64,000 bases of DNA from Karalla daura (lineage: Eukaryota; Chordata; Actinopteri; Chaetodontiformes; Leiognathidae). Positions 41,020 through 52,500 of the stretch are shown here, in pieces. The notes under the pieces were generated by a model. That model did not search any database, had not been told where the DNA came from, and saw nothing but the letters and a program-made list of their open reading frames with translations. The stretch spans positions 19,814,497 to 19,878,496 of the forward strand of contig CM055188.1 in NCBI GenBank assembly GCA_029224185.1, in the 5' to 3' direction. Positions within the stretch are counted from its first letter, which is position 1. The number at the start of each line of letters is the position of its first letter. The translations under genes and the position numbers were made by a program.

Positions 41020-44000
41020 TCAGTATGTGAGGGGGTTCAGGATGAAGAGGCGATCTTCCTCTTTTCTGATCCACTTCAGCAGTTTGTTGACAGCAGAGAC
41101 AGCCTGGGCCTTGGTCCCGAGCGGACTGAAGCAGAGGTAGAGCTCGAAGCCACTTGTCGCCTGCAAGGCCAGAGGTAGAACCAGCTTTGGTCTGTCTTAT
41201 CTTTTTTTCAGTACTACAGCTTAATTAGAACAAAAGCAAAGTTTTTGGAAAAGCATTTATAACCTACATTATTCCAAACACTCTCTTAAAAAATAATGTT
41301 TAAATTATGATTAAAAAGCAGAGAAAGAGACAATGATGAGATGTTTTGGTACATTTGTTTTTGGGAGATACACATGTGATGTCTTTCCCAACAACATGTT
41401 GCATACAACTCTAGTCCGAAAGGTGAATCACAGCAATTGTTAAATATTGAGTAACCTATGTTAAATGCAACACTTACCCATGCCATCAAGTTTTCAGTTT
41501 CACCACAGCGATAGAAGGATCGGAGAGGTCTGGTTGGGTGATGCAGGTGGCTGTACAGGTTCTGGTACAGTTCCATCAGCCTTTCCTGCTCCTCATTAGA
41601 CTGGTACAATAAGGGAAACTCTGGACTGGAGGAGATGAAGTAAAAATATCCTGTAATACGCAACACACTTGATATCTGTGTTTGCCTTACGGAAATCAGC
41701 AACACTGATTATGAACCATTTGTGACGCTTTTGCATTGTACCCTAATGAAAAAAAACAACATAGATATAAGTTCAACTGTGGTTTTAAAAAATGTTTCTG
41801 CAAACTCACCTGGTGTACAACCCTGAGCTCTTAGATTTATAGAGGAAGTGCCTGAGCTCTGGGATGCCGACCTGCTCCACTGAATAGCTGGGACATTTCA
41901 GTGCCTCCTTCAGAGACTGGTAAGCGGTGCGCTTGCTCAGCCTCTCCAGGAACTGCTGCTTGCAGTCAGACATGTTAAAGAAGTCCTCTCGGTCAGTTGA
42001 GATCAGGATGAGACAGAGCTCTGACGCAGGTTCCAGGTAAGAAATGTGGGCGTGGAAAAATCCCGCCATGTTGAACTTTGGCAGACAGATCGGTGTCCAG
42101 CCCTCGCCCTCCCGGAAGGAAGAGGAGGAGCCAATGAGGTTGAACACCATGTGCAAGTCTACATGGTGCAGGAACTGATCCTTTTTCCTCACCAACGTGA
42201 CTAGCCGGTCCCCCGCCAGCAGGATGGAGAACACCAGGTTTTTGGCTTTGGCAGCCTGCAGACTAGATGAGACCACATCCCGGATGGAGCCGGCCATGGG
42301 CAAACAGGTGACTGCGCTGATCAGCAGGCCGGGATCTCGGTCCAGCCGGTGCAGCATGTTGTCGATGAGGTACTCAGAGCCAGCCAGCAGGCGCCGCAGG
42401 TCAAAGTTCTGTTTGTACTGGAAGATGTGGTTGAGCTGGGTGAGGCTGAGCAGACTCACAATCTGGTAGTAGACGTAGTACAGCCTCCGCAACAGCTCCT
42501 TGTCTGACTGACTGGTCCGAGACACGCCCACCAGGACCAGAGGGCTCTTGGCGAGGAAAACCACATTGCATCCATCTGACACACAAACATTTACAGAGAT
42601 TGACAAAGATCCAACAGACTTTATGAACTTCACTCACTGAATTTTATTAATTGCTGAAGGGTATTCTGACCTGCATGGATCGAGCGGATGATATTCTTCT
42701 CAGCCTCGACAAAGGACACAAGCGCCATCATCACCCCCATGGTGCTGGACAGATCCTCCTCTGTACCATAGCGGCTGTAGATTGGCTTTCCAGCCTCACT
42801 CAGCACAAACACATGTTGTTTGTGGCTAATCCAGGCCTCGCTGGACACATCCTCTGCCTTACTACTCTCTGATGGAAGATTGTTGTTTGCCTGCACGTCA
42901 GAGGGTTTTTCTCCCACAAGCACCTGGAGCTCCTCAGTGCCATCTCCTGATTTCTCCACCTCAACCTCCTGCCCAGCCTCTCCATCTCTCTCAGTCTCAG
43001 ATGTCAGGTCCTCAAAAGACTGTGCATGCACAAACATAGCACTCTCCTGACCAGCACCTGAAATCAATGCAATGATAAACCAAAGTCCCAACTGTCAGGA
43101 TAGTGAATCAATGTGAAATTAATAAATAAGTAAGCCTGTAACAATGAATAAGCCAGACATAGCCAGACCAATCATGAGGTCCACACAGTTTAAGGATTTC
43201 TTTCTTGTAAAGATTGAAAAAAATATATATGAAAAAACACAGTAAGAAAATGTGCTAAATTTTCAGTATCTTGTTGGCGAGAAGAAACTTCTTTGAAGGG
43301 TTGAACTTACTAAAACAAACTGAGTTTTTGTCTATTTGAGGAGTTTTTGTTTGATTGCTATCAGTTTTATCAGAGAAAAGACTTATGTTGACTTGTTCCT
43401 GCGAGTGTATGTCATCATCAGCCACATGTACATCAGCTTCCTGGGGCTTTTTTATGAGATTTGTCCAAACAGATTCTCATTGTTAGGGATTAATAATGGC
43501 CAAATGAGGTGACTGGCGGGATAAAAAGTATGTCAATGACAGGAATAGATTCAGCTCATTTACGCAAAGACGGAGATTCAAAACTGACAACACTGGAAAA
43601 AAATGCTGTTTGTCTCAAGACACAGCAGAGTAAATCCAGGAAAAGCTAGGTCATCTCTCTCGTCAGAGCTGGATTTGTTCAAGCTCGATGTGACAGACCT
43701 GCAGAGCGGCTGACAGATTTTCACCATGACGAGATCACACAATGACTTTGATCTGGAGATGGCTGTTTTGCTACATTTCTGAGGACAGAAACATGTAGGT
43801 CTTTGATACTGTACAGTTCACTTTTTAACAGAGAGGTCATTAATATTAATATGTTCACGGTTGTTCTGAGCAAACAGGATGTGGTTAATCAACCAGTATC
43901 TGGCTGCTGGTCTGTCTTGACACAGATACACACTCGTGCACACTTCTTGTAACGGTTTATTCAAAGGCTCAAGGAGCAGACAGTTTGTTTATTGTCCCTG

Positions 44001-45011
44001 ACTGTTGCCTAGCAGCAACAGCTGGTCAGTAGGAAGTCGTCTCATAAAAAAAAACAACTTTTCACTCATGGGGGAGTATTACTCTCATGCTTGAAACGTG
44101 TTCTTTCATGGTCTAATAATACATCTATCGCAAACCCATGTTACTGAAGCAGAGATTTTCTGTTGCTATTTTTGAAAGCTGAAAAAATTACACAACAATC
44201 ACAGAAATCTAAAATTTTACAAGAAATGAATAAGGACTCAAGACAATAAAATGCATGACCAACCCAACTGAAAACCTAATTCCAGTTAGGAACACTGGTG
44301 TACAGTAAACGTTACATACGTGTACTGTAAACATTTTTTATGTTTTATATCATATCATGGGGGATGGGCAACAGGATGAAACAACACTTAAAGGACCAGT
44401 TTGTTTGAGTTAGTGCCATCCAGTGTTGAGGCTTGGTGTTAAGGTTGCGGATCATTCCAAACTTAACTCTCCTCCCTTCATGTAGAGAACCTGGGGTGGT
44501 TTTGTGATACATTACAAATGTGTAAGACAAACTCTACAACGAGACCATAGTCTACCTAGTCTGAGCTACAGCAGAAACATGACAGCACAACATGGCTAAC
44601 TCTGAGACGACGTCCTGCTCCCTTTGGAGCAATCTTATTTTTCTGGTGATTGTACACTATCCAAGAAAAAAGCATGTAAAAATACACACTAACATATTCA
44701 ATATGTGACATTTTGTAAAACAGTCTTAAGGTACAAAGAAGGCAAGATAATAGATGGATAAATGAACTCTCTATTGCCCTTTGAGAGACGCACATTTTAA
44801 AAATGGGTCATATTTGCAAGATTGATATGAAACTGCAGTTTCTTAATAATTCATAATGATGATGTGCAGAATATACATTATGATCACCTGGTTCAGTTCC
44901 CTCCACCAGCCCTGGCGTGGGACTTTCAGATCCGTCTAAGTGGAGCTGATCCACTGGAGGTAGAGTGCCATTCTCCCATGATGCAGTCGCCTTTTGGGCA
45001 TCTCCATCCAT
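41020..45011 (-). CDS. mon1a: Vacuolar fusion protein MON1 homolog A, complete, 5 coding exons
   Basis: Mon1 pairs with Ccz1 as the guanine-nucleotide exchange factor that activates Rab7 in late endosome and autophagosome maturation. Coding exons (minus): 45011-44888, 43057-42671, 42575-41810, 41625-41478, 41160-41020. They join in phase (1, 1, 2, 0) to give 521 aa, slightly shorter than human MON1A (about 556). Diagnostic stretches include [89 protein letters not shown], and the C-terminus [19 protein letters not shown]-terminal ESPTPG...[14 protein letters not shown] resembles MON1A rather than MON1B. The variable acidic linker after residue 55 is normal for the family. A separate 5' UTR exon ending at 45483 is likely. 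Confidence 0.93.
43058..44887. other. First coding intron of mon1a
   Basis: No recognisable content beyond AT-rich intronic sequence. Bordered by a GTGATC donor (44887) and TTTCAG acceptor. Confidence 0.7.
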
Positions 45012-45482
45012 CACTTCTGCTTATGGCTGAGACTCACCACCTACCAGGACAGTTGGACAGATAAGTAAGCAGCTGTGGGATCAAGGGTCAATAGTTTGAT
45101 CAAGCGAGCTTTTTATGAAGTGCTGTTATGACAGCCGTCTAAGTCATAAAATCTTTATGATCTGACATAAACCCTTGCCATTTCCTGAGTCAACTTGTGC
45201 CACATTTTTATGTTACACAAACTGGTGTGATACTGGAGTGTAAGACAAAGAGTTTGTTAGTTATTCTCCCTTCACACACGCCGTCTTTACGTGGCATTGA
45301 CTTGTATGTATTTTATATCCCTAACCACGGGGTGCAGGGAAGAAACGTCTGCAATATGCAGATGGAGAACTTCAAAGGCTTCTTCGACAGCTAACTTTAG
45401 CAGATCGTAAACACCAGCAGAGTCTGGCCTCTTTCTGACGACGCGTCCCCACGACATTTTGAATGAATTGCAAATAAATTAC

Positions 45483-45600
45483 CTTTCATTTCCACAGCTG
45501 TCTGCAATTGATTGTTGCGCTCCACATCTCCCGTCACATTTGTTGTAACTAGCTACCAGGCAGGGGCCAGACCGAGGAACTTCTCGCTAGTCTCCCTGCA
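45483..45600 (-). other. mon1a: Candidate non-coding first exon of mon1a
   Basis: A donor (GAAAG followed by GTAAT) at 45483/45482 on the minus strand lies about 470 nt upstream of the mon1a ATG, and possible acceptors lie just before that ATG. The exon contains an upstream ATG just before the donor. Depending on the acceptor used, this makes a very short upstream ORF or one that overlaps the start. The 5' limit is inferred from the promoter motifs beginning near 45611. Confidence 0.4.
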
Positions 45601-45610
45601 CTAGTAGACT

Positions 45611-45847
45611 GCGGAAGTATGAATTGTGGGAATTGTAGTCGTCGGATAGAGCTTCTGCTATGTCTTTCACTTCAATTCAGTTATTGGACCATTTATACTG
45701 GACTACTAACGTTTGAATACATGTTGTGAATCACTAGGCAGCCCCGCGTTTAATCGTTGAAAGATCTACATAGTTCAGCCTATGGTTTGTAGTCCTAACG
45801 CCCGTACACTAGATACTACATTTCCCATGAACACCGCGCCATGACGT
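45611..45847. promoter_or_regulatory. Putative mon1a promoter: ETS site, two ZNF143-type elements, CRE half site
   Basis: Reading plus coordinates: GCGGAAGT (ETS core) at 45611-45618; the minus strand of 45621-45639 reads ACTACAATTCCCACAATTC, a close match to the ACTACAATTCCCA element bound by ZNF143. A second like element, ACTACATTTCCCATGA, is at 45815-45830, and TGACGT at 45842-45847. These sit just upstream of the inferred mon1a first exon, where a housekeeping promoter is expected. No TATA box was found close to the inferred start. Confidence 0.5.
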
Positions 45848-46689
45848 TTAACACGCTCGCTCTCCTTGCTTGATTTTCATCAGATGTCAATGCGTTTCAT
45901 CTTTTTTTATACAGTCGGATACTTGCAGCTACACTGAACTGCCAGTGTTTTTACCTATTTTCACGTCTTGATAAATGTCCACGGGTTTTATGAACGCCCA
46001 CAGCACAACGCGTGTACGTAAACTGGGTATTTAAAGGCCGCCTGCGTCACACGTTTGTATGACGGTCTGAGCAGACCTTAACTCGTTTGGCTCCAATTGA
46101 TCATGAACTAATCAGAAAAATACCACATATGTTGTGGTTTCTCCCGTGGTTTCTCCCGGAATTAACGAGACTCCTCTCCAGTCTCCGAGGACAACATACT
46201 ACAGAACTCAACCCAGCTGGGAAGGAACAAAGCTTAAAAATGTTAAATATTATAAATATTAGACTAATATTAATATTGTTATGGGTTAAACAACATGTAG
46301 GAATGTGCCTCTACATAACATGACCACCACCTGAGCCAGCACTATAAACTACTTTTGACCAAGTATGGCAATTTCCAGCGAGTCCATATGGGAACACGGC
46401 TACAAATATTCTGAAATTAACATGATGGACTGAACCACCATACAAACATCAGGGATCATAACAAAAGATTACAAAAGCTTCAGTAATCCAGTGATAACAA
46501 CTTAATTTACCACAAGAAAACTGACTTTGCAATTTTGAGATAAGATAAATGAATGCATTACCAAAAATGGGCTTTATTATCCCAAGATAATGATATAATA
46601 AGAACAATCTGGAGAAATAGTCAGTGAACAAAGCACAGTGTCAGTGACATACTGTCCTGTCTCCTCTCCTGTGTTTCCTCAACCCTTTA

Positions 46690-46930
46690 CATATCTATAC
46701 CTTTAGGGCACATTCACACTCGGCAATCGTACAGTACCCAAGCTCGTTTGACCCCTAAAATCCAGATTCTCTGGCTGTGTAAGTCTACCATGCTTAAGAA
46801 CAGCACACTTCCCTGGCACAGTATCCTTGGAAGACGTGTGCTAGAGCACAGTACACTTGGTCACACATGTGCACAAGCATGGTTACATACACAACACCTG
46901 AAACATCACCATGACAACACCGATGACAAA
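46690..46930 (+). mobile_element. Possible non-autonomous DNA transposon remnant
   Basis: 'GGCACATTCACACTCGGCAA' followed by 'GTACAGTACCCAAGC' resembles the ends of small non-autonomous elements common in fish. Family and borders are unresolved, and nothing coding is present. Confidence 0.3.
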
Positions 46931-47169
46931 GACATCAGCAAAAGGGTTGACGTTGTTCAGAGGAAGTATTCTTCTGAACACCTAAGTCACTGTCACCATT
47001 TGGTGCTTGTTGCTCTTTCCTTGAACTGGAACTATAGCGTGTGCAGCTTTGTGGGGTGCAACTGTGTATGGACCTGACAAGTTATCTTCTCATTATACCA
47101 GCCACTCATGTGGCGCCTTTCTTTTTTTTTTGCTTTCTTCCATTGAATGTTCTGCTCCATGAGAGAAAA

Positions 47170-47580
47170 TACAGTGTTTTTCTCTCTGGCTTTATCACTG
47201 GATCCATTGTTTCTGATAGTTGCTGCTCTCTTTTTGTCACTTCTCCCAGCAACATTTCTTTTGCCTGCTAATTAATAAATTCCACAAGGTCATTGAACCT
47301 GGCTCTGCGATAATCATGATCCTGAAAGCTGCCGACAACATTCTCCATCTCTCCATCTCTCCCTCAGTTCATATGGTTGTTTGGCGATTATGGCATGTAT
47401 GTTAGCTGCATTATCAAGCTCATCCATATACTCCACATCAGTCATAGCATTATGACATACTGTGAGATAGAGGCCAAAAGACTGAAGAGCTTCTCTATCA
47501 TCAGACTTGATGGTAGGCCAGTTCAAAGCTTTGTTATTCCAAAGGATCTCCCTTGAACACAGGGATGCTCTGATGCCCGT
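47170..47580 (-). mobile_element. Broken gag-like fragment of a DUF1759/BEL-Pao-type retroelement
   Basis: The minus strand reads PVFKGDPLE then a stop, QSF, a frame change, NWPTIKSDDREALQSFGLYL...PYELRERWRD, a second frame change, and RARFNDLVEFIN with a further stop. These motifs and their order match the DUF1759-type gag/pol proteins of such retroelements. Internal deletion, stops and frameshifts show it is inactive. Confidence 0.6.
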
Positions 47581-48236
47581 GCACAGCAGTGAAGCTCGTC
47601 TTTGTTAACATTTCAGCCAAACCTTGCAAAGTGCCTGTGGCTGAGCACCTGTGCCTACGACTGATGGTTGGCCACAAGGTCCAATTTTATTACCTTGTAC
47701 TGGTTTCCTGTCTGCGTGTGAGGATCACTTTGAATCTACAAGTTCATTCCATCATGAGTCCTTTGGATGGTACACACAACACTTCAAACTCACTTCATTT
47801 TTAGCATCAGATGCTACTAAAGTGCTGCTAAGGTTAAAATTGTGCCACAATATTTATTCTGATTCAGACAAGTGTCAACAAGCATCACCCATTTTCACAA
47901 CTCGACGGTCACACCATGGCAGCAACGGGCCCCTGCTTTCTTTTGATTCCCATTTCCTTCAAAAATTCAGCGGTCCAGTCAATTCCCACGCAAAGATAAG
48001 ATGTCAGCCCTGGAGACAGAAACAGACAGAAACAAATATACATGTCGAACCATCATGTCCCTTTAACCAGTTTGCATGTTGTATAATTTTTGTCCAGTAG
48101 ATGGCTTAGTTGGGCAAATGAGGCTTCACATAAATCTTCATCCATAGTGAATCGATATGATGAAAAGCTTCAATGCTTCAAGCAGATTTATCTGGCCATC
48201 ACTACAGACACTGTGTATTCATTTGTGTTTTTGTTG

Positions 48237-48640
48237 TCCTCATCCTACACTGACCTGAACTACCTGGTTACAATGACCCAGTAGAGACATTTGCAACCTT
48301 TGCAGTGCAATGGAAATAACTGCTCTTATTCTTTGTACTGTGGGATATACACAATATATAAATATTGTGGCACATTTCAAGTTGTTCTGGAGTCTTCTGG
48401 AGAGTTCTAGAGTATCTACAATGTGTTGCAGCACTGAGGCAGACCTGACTGTCATGTCTGTGCCACAGAACTCGTTGTCAGTGAATGCTACCATGTGAAT
48501 GAAATGAGAGGAGGCCTCATTGGAAATTATTTCACTTCTGTAAGAACAACAAACTCAGATTCAGATTTTTCCAGCCTTCTTTTTCACATAACAGTGTGGC
48601 AGATCTAGTCCCTCACAGTTTGGGAGTTGTGAAATGTAGG
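48237..48640 (+). repeat. Left arm of an inverted repeat pair around the traip promoter
   Basis: 48237-48426 is closely similar to the reverse complement of 49949-50168. After about 190 bp of unrelated or diverged sequence, 48618-48640 matches 49918-49940 in reverse complement without mismatch (23 bp). No open frame of note; family unknown. Confidence 0.75.
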
Positions 48641-48642
48641 AT

Positions 48643-48663
48643 CACACACACACACACACACAC
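48643..48663 (+). repeat. CA microsatellite
   Basis: About 10 CA units directly after the left arm of the inverted repeat. Confidence 0.95.
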
Positions 48664-49025
48664 TCATGTGTGTACAGGTGATCATTTCTGATAATGTATA
48701 TAGCTAATCGTGGTCAGATATTTATGCATATTTATTTATTTATTTTACATTGTATTTTATTTCCTTTCTTGGCTCTGTCACTATCGAGTGTTTTGAACAT
48801 TTACCAAGAACATTTATCGAAATGAATTCATATAATACACAAAGAATATATAGTGTTTACATAACTAACTCCATAGTTAGTTTTTTTATTTATTATTGTA
48901 TTTTTGTATTGTATTTGTTATTGCATTTACACAATAAATGTATTTATTGTGTTTTGTGTTTTATTTAAATAAAATCAGTTTCATTTTCTCGGTAGTAAGG
49001 ATCTGTTGAATCTGCTTTTGCGTTC

Positions 49026-49304
49026 TTACGTCACGTCTCTTACGTTACGTTACGATTGGTCAGTTCCGACAAACGGAAGTGGAAGGCGGAAGTTTTCCAT
49101 TTGTAAAGTGGTGGTTAAACTTTATCTGAGTTTATCTGAGCTATCACACACAATACCAAAGCATCACATATCCTTACACACACACACAATACAAATCTCG
49201 ATTATAGTGTGAAAGAACTGGAAGTTGTGTATCTACAAGCAGCGTGTGCGTAGATAGCGCAGTAGCTGGAAAGGCGGAGCTTGAGTTTGAAAAGGCGGCG
49301 GGAA
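49026..49304 (+). promoter_or_regulatory. Putative traip promoter: CRE-like, CCAAT, ETS pair, CHR and E2F-like motifs
   Basis: Seen in order: TTACGTCA (CRE-like) 49026-49033 with tandem TACGT copies after it; ATTGG (reverse CCAAT) 49055-49059; CGGAAGT (ETS) at 49074-49080 and 49087-49093; TTTGAA (CHR core) 49286-49291; GGCGGGAA (E2F-like) 49297-49304. The ATG is 263 nt past the last motif. CRE/CCAAT/ETS clusters are common in TATA-less housekeeping promoters. CHR with E2F sites is typical of S/G2/M genes, which fits known cell-cycle control of TRAIP. Binding is inferred from motif text only. Confidence 0.5.
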
Positions 49305-49313
49305 AAGGAGAGA

Positions 49314-49359
49314 GTGTGTGCGCGCGTGCGTGCGCGCGCTTTTGTGTGTGTGTGTGTGT
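49314..49359 (+). repeat. Alternating GC/GT tract in the traip 5' flank (Z-DNA-prone)
   Basis: A 26-bp strictly alternating purine-pyrimidine run (49314-49339, GT then mixed GC/GT) is followed after four T's by a GT run (49344-49359). It lies between the promoter motifs and the traip start codon, so it may be in the 5' UTR. Confidence 0.8.
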
Positions 49360-49566
49360 TTTTTTGGCGTCTGTTTGTAGCGTCTGTTACAAAAGCAGGA
49401 GCAGCTGTGTTAACTAGACAGAGGAGCCGAGATCCTGGTTAGTAAGTCACACCGTTGCCTAGACAAGTACCGATGTATAATTCAGTGGCAACTTGAACGA
49501 AAAGCGCCGTGCGATTTCTGCTTTGTCTCTACGTTTCCTCTTCCAACAGACTCATCGAGTGGAAAG

Positions 49567-52500
49567 ATGTCTCTCCGAGCATTATGCACGATTTGTTCCG
49601 ATTTATTCGACGGAGACACCTGCTTGTCGTCTATACCGTGTGGACACGTCTTTCACACTGAGTGGTAAAATGTCACACAATGGGGTGGAGGGAAACAGAT
49701 CTGCACTCATATGTAGCGTCTCACAAGACTAACTCGTTTGTTTGTGTGTGTGTGTGTGTTTGTTTGTGACCTCCTCTCCCCAGTCTCACGTTGTGGTTTG
49801 AGAAAGCCCCCTCGAGAACGTGTCCACAGTGCAGACTACCGGTACAGTAAGACCTCTGAACAGTAGCTGAGACTGGCACAAGAGCTAGAAAATAGACTTT
49901 CTCTGTGTTTGTGTGTTCCTACATTTCACAACTCCCAAACACAAACAACATTGCAGATGCTCTAGAACTCTCCAGAAGACTCCAGAACAACTTGAAATGT
50001 GCAATAATATTAATATATTGTGTATATCCTACAGTACAAAGAATAAGACTAGTTATTTCCACCATACTCATCAATACTTGAATTTCAAGATTACTGCAAA
50101 GGTCACAAAGGTTGCAAATGTCTCTTCTGGGTCATTGTGACCAGGTAGTTCAGGTCAGTGTAGGATGAGAGACTGGCACAAGAGCTAGAAAATAGATTTT
50201 CCCTGCATTGCGTGTGTGTGGACTATATGATACATTGGCTCATTTCCCTCCGTAAAGTGTGTATTTTTATGTGTGTGAAGCGGACTGTATGGTACATTGG
50301 CTCATTAGAAAGCCCTTTCGGACACTGCTCTGCACCTGCTGGATATTTAGATCACACCTGAGTCAAACGAGTTCCTCATTATCGGGCCATGATGATTAGC
50401 TGGCCATTTCAATCAGGTGTGTCGAAGCAGGAAAGATCTAAACCGGTGTCTCTCAATTCCACTCCTCCTGCTCCATTGCCCTGCATGTTTTAGATGTTTC
50501 CCCTCTTCATACCTGATTATACATTACTATCTAGTTATGCTCCACAGAAGCCTGGTGATGGGACACGCATTTGAGTCAGTCTGTGGCTGAAGCTGCTCAA
50601 TTGAAAACTCTTCAGGTTTTGTAGTAGGTGTGAGTTGTTGTCCAGGGTGTCCTTCAGTTTTCTGAGCATCCTCACATAAGCCACCTGTTGAGTTCAGCTC
50701 AGCCCGATGGGCTTAAAGTCTCAAACATTTCCAGCAGGAGAAAAGGAGATATGAATATTGTAATTGCCGACTCATCAGCAGTAATTGTTTAATTTTTAAT
50801 GTGGTGCTCTGTTTGTAGGTTGGAAGGGATAATCTTATTTGCAAATTGTTCTTGGACTTGGACAACAGAGTTGACGACAATACCTTCCAGGTACAGAAAA
50901 CTAACACATCTTTCAGGTGTTTATCGGCATGTTTTTGGAAAAGGGGTGATTTCCAGGAATTGATTTTGTTCTTGTCGTTTCTTCCAGAACGAATATGATC
51001 AATTAAAGAGATTAATGCGTGTCAAAGGTGAGAAATCTCGCTGTTTTATAAAGTCACTGTTTTTCAAACTAGACAAAGCTGATTCTTCATCTTAATCATC
51101 AACTTTTAGAACAAGAATGCAAGGAAAACAAGGACATGATCTCAAAGTTGCGTAGGGCTACTGAGAGACAATCAAAACTTATTGATAGACTTCAGGAGGA
51201 GATGGCAGAGAAGAAGATCATTGTGTCCACCCTGACAGTAAGCTGTTTCTTCTCTATTTAGACACATTCCTGTGCTTATATACCATCTGACGTTTTGTCT
51301 TCCTTACTACAATATCTCAGAGACAAGTCGAGCATCACGAGATGCGGTCTCAGGCCAACAGAGATGAGGTCACAAAACTAAAGGTCCAGTTCGAAACATT
51401 TCAAAGGTATCTGTAGTCAAACCTTTCAATTAAAGCTGGTTTCCAAATGTATATGCTTGTTATCAGTCCCACACTCAGTCACTGCACAGTGCTGTCTTTG
51501 GTAATCGCATACTGCTTTGTCCCTAGTGTGAGTCTTCTCTTAAAAGGCCAGAGAGAGGAGGTGGAGCGTATGATCAAAAATGTCGGTGGCAACAAGACGG
51601 CAGTCGAACAGTTGTCGACCTACTGTGTTTCCCTCAAAAGGTAAAGAGTCAAACATCTGTTGGTTTAAAAAAATGATGCCTCATGGTGTCACTATTGCTT
51701 CAGTCCCAGCGAATGCAACAGCCATGCTGTTATTTATTGTGCATTTCTCTCATCATTTTTCTTTTAGGGAATATGATAATTTGACAGGCACTCTGAAATC
51801 TTATAAATCCATGTGTGAGCAGCTTAGGAAAGATGTGCTTGCCTCAAACATCAAGGTGACTTTACGTTTATGTGCCTACATCAAGTGGAAACATCTGCTG
51901 AGTAGGAGATCACTACGAAATATCTCTTAAACTATATGATGTGATATTTCAGGAGCAAAAAGCCGCAATGGATGCAAGTTTCACCAAAGGGAAGCTGGAC
52001 TCTCTTCAGAAGGAGCTGGCCGACTCGGCTAAAGAAATTAATGTGAGATATATAGCGGCAAAACATTTTTCATCACTAATATCAGAGGAATACAGTGCTG
52101 TGATTTATGCATCTCTCTCTCCTCAGAGCCTGAAAGAGAAAGTGGAGTGTCTTGAAAGGACGATGAACTCAACAGGGAAAAATGAAACGCACAATCGGCA
52201 CCTCTTTCACAGGTATGTGAAAGTCCACCTGTTTTGATTTGTTGCCTGTGAAAACATAAACCAACAATATGCAATTTGACCTGTCCCACGTCTAGCCCTC
52301 TTCAACAGCGGCAGAACACAACGTCTTCAGAGTTAGATGACTTCAACGTTTTTACCCCAGATGAAGTGCAGACGAGGAGTAAATCCAAAAAGGCTAAACT
52401 TGACATGGTGTAAGTTTAAGTTTTAAGCTTTTATACTGAATTAAAGAAAAAAACACTGTTAAATAGTTTAATTTGTGTCTATCTAGGAAAAAGGACATTC

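Noticed and set aside
48240..48494. 84-aa minus frame in the left inverted-repeat arm as a transposase
   Set aside because: No catalytic motif or family similarity seen, and the frame is not kept in the right arm.
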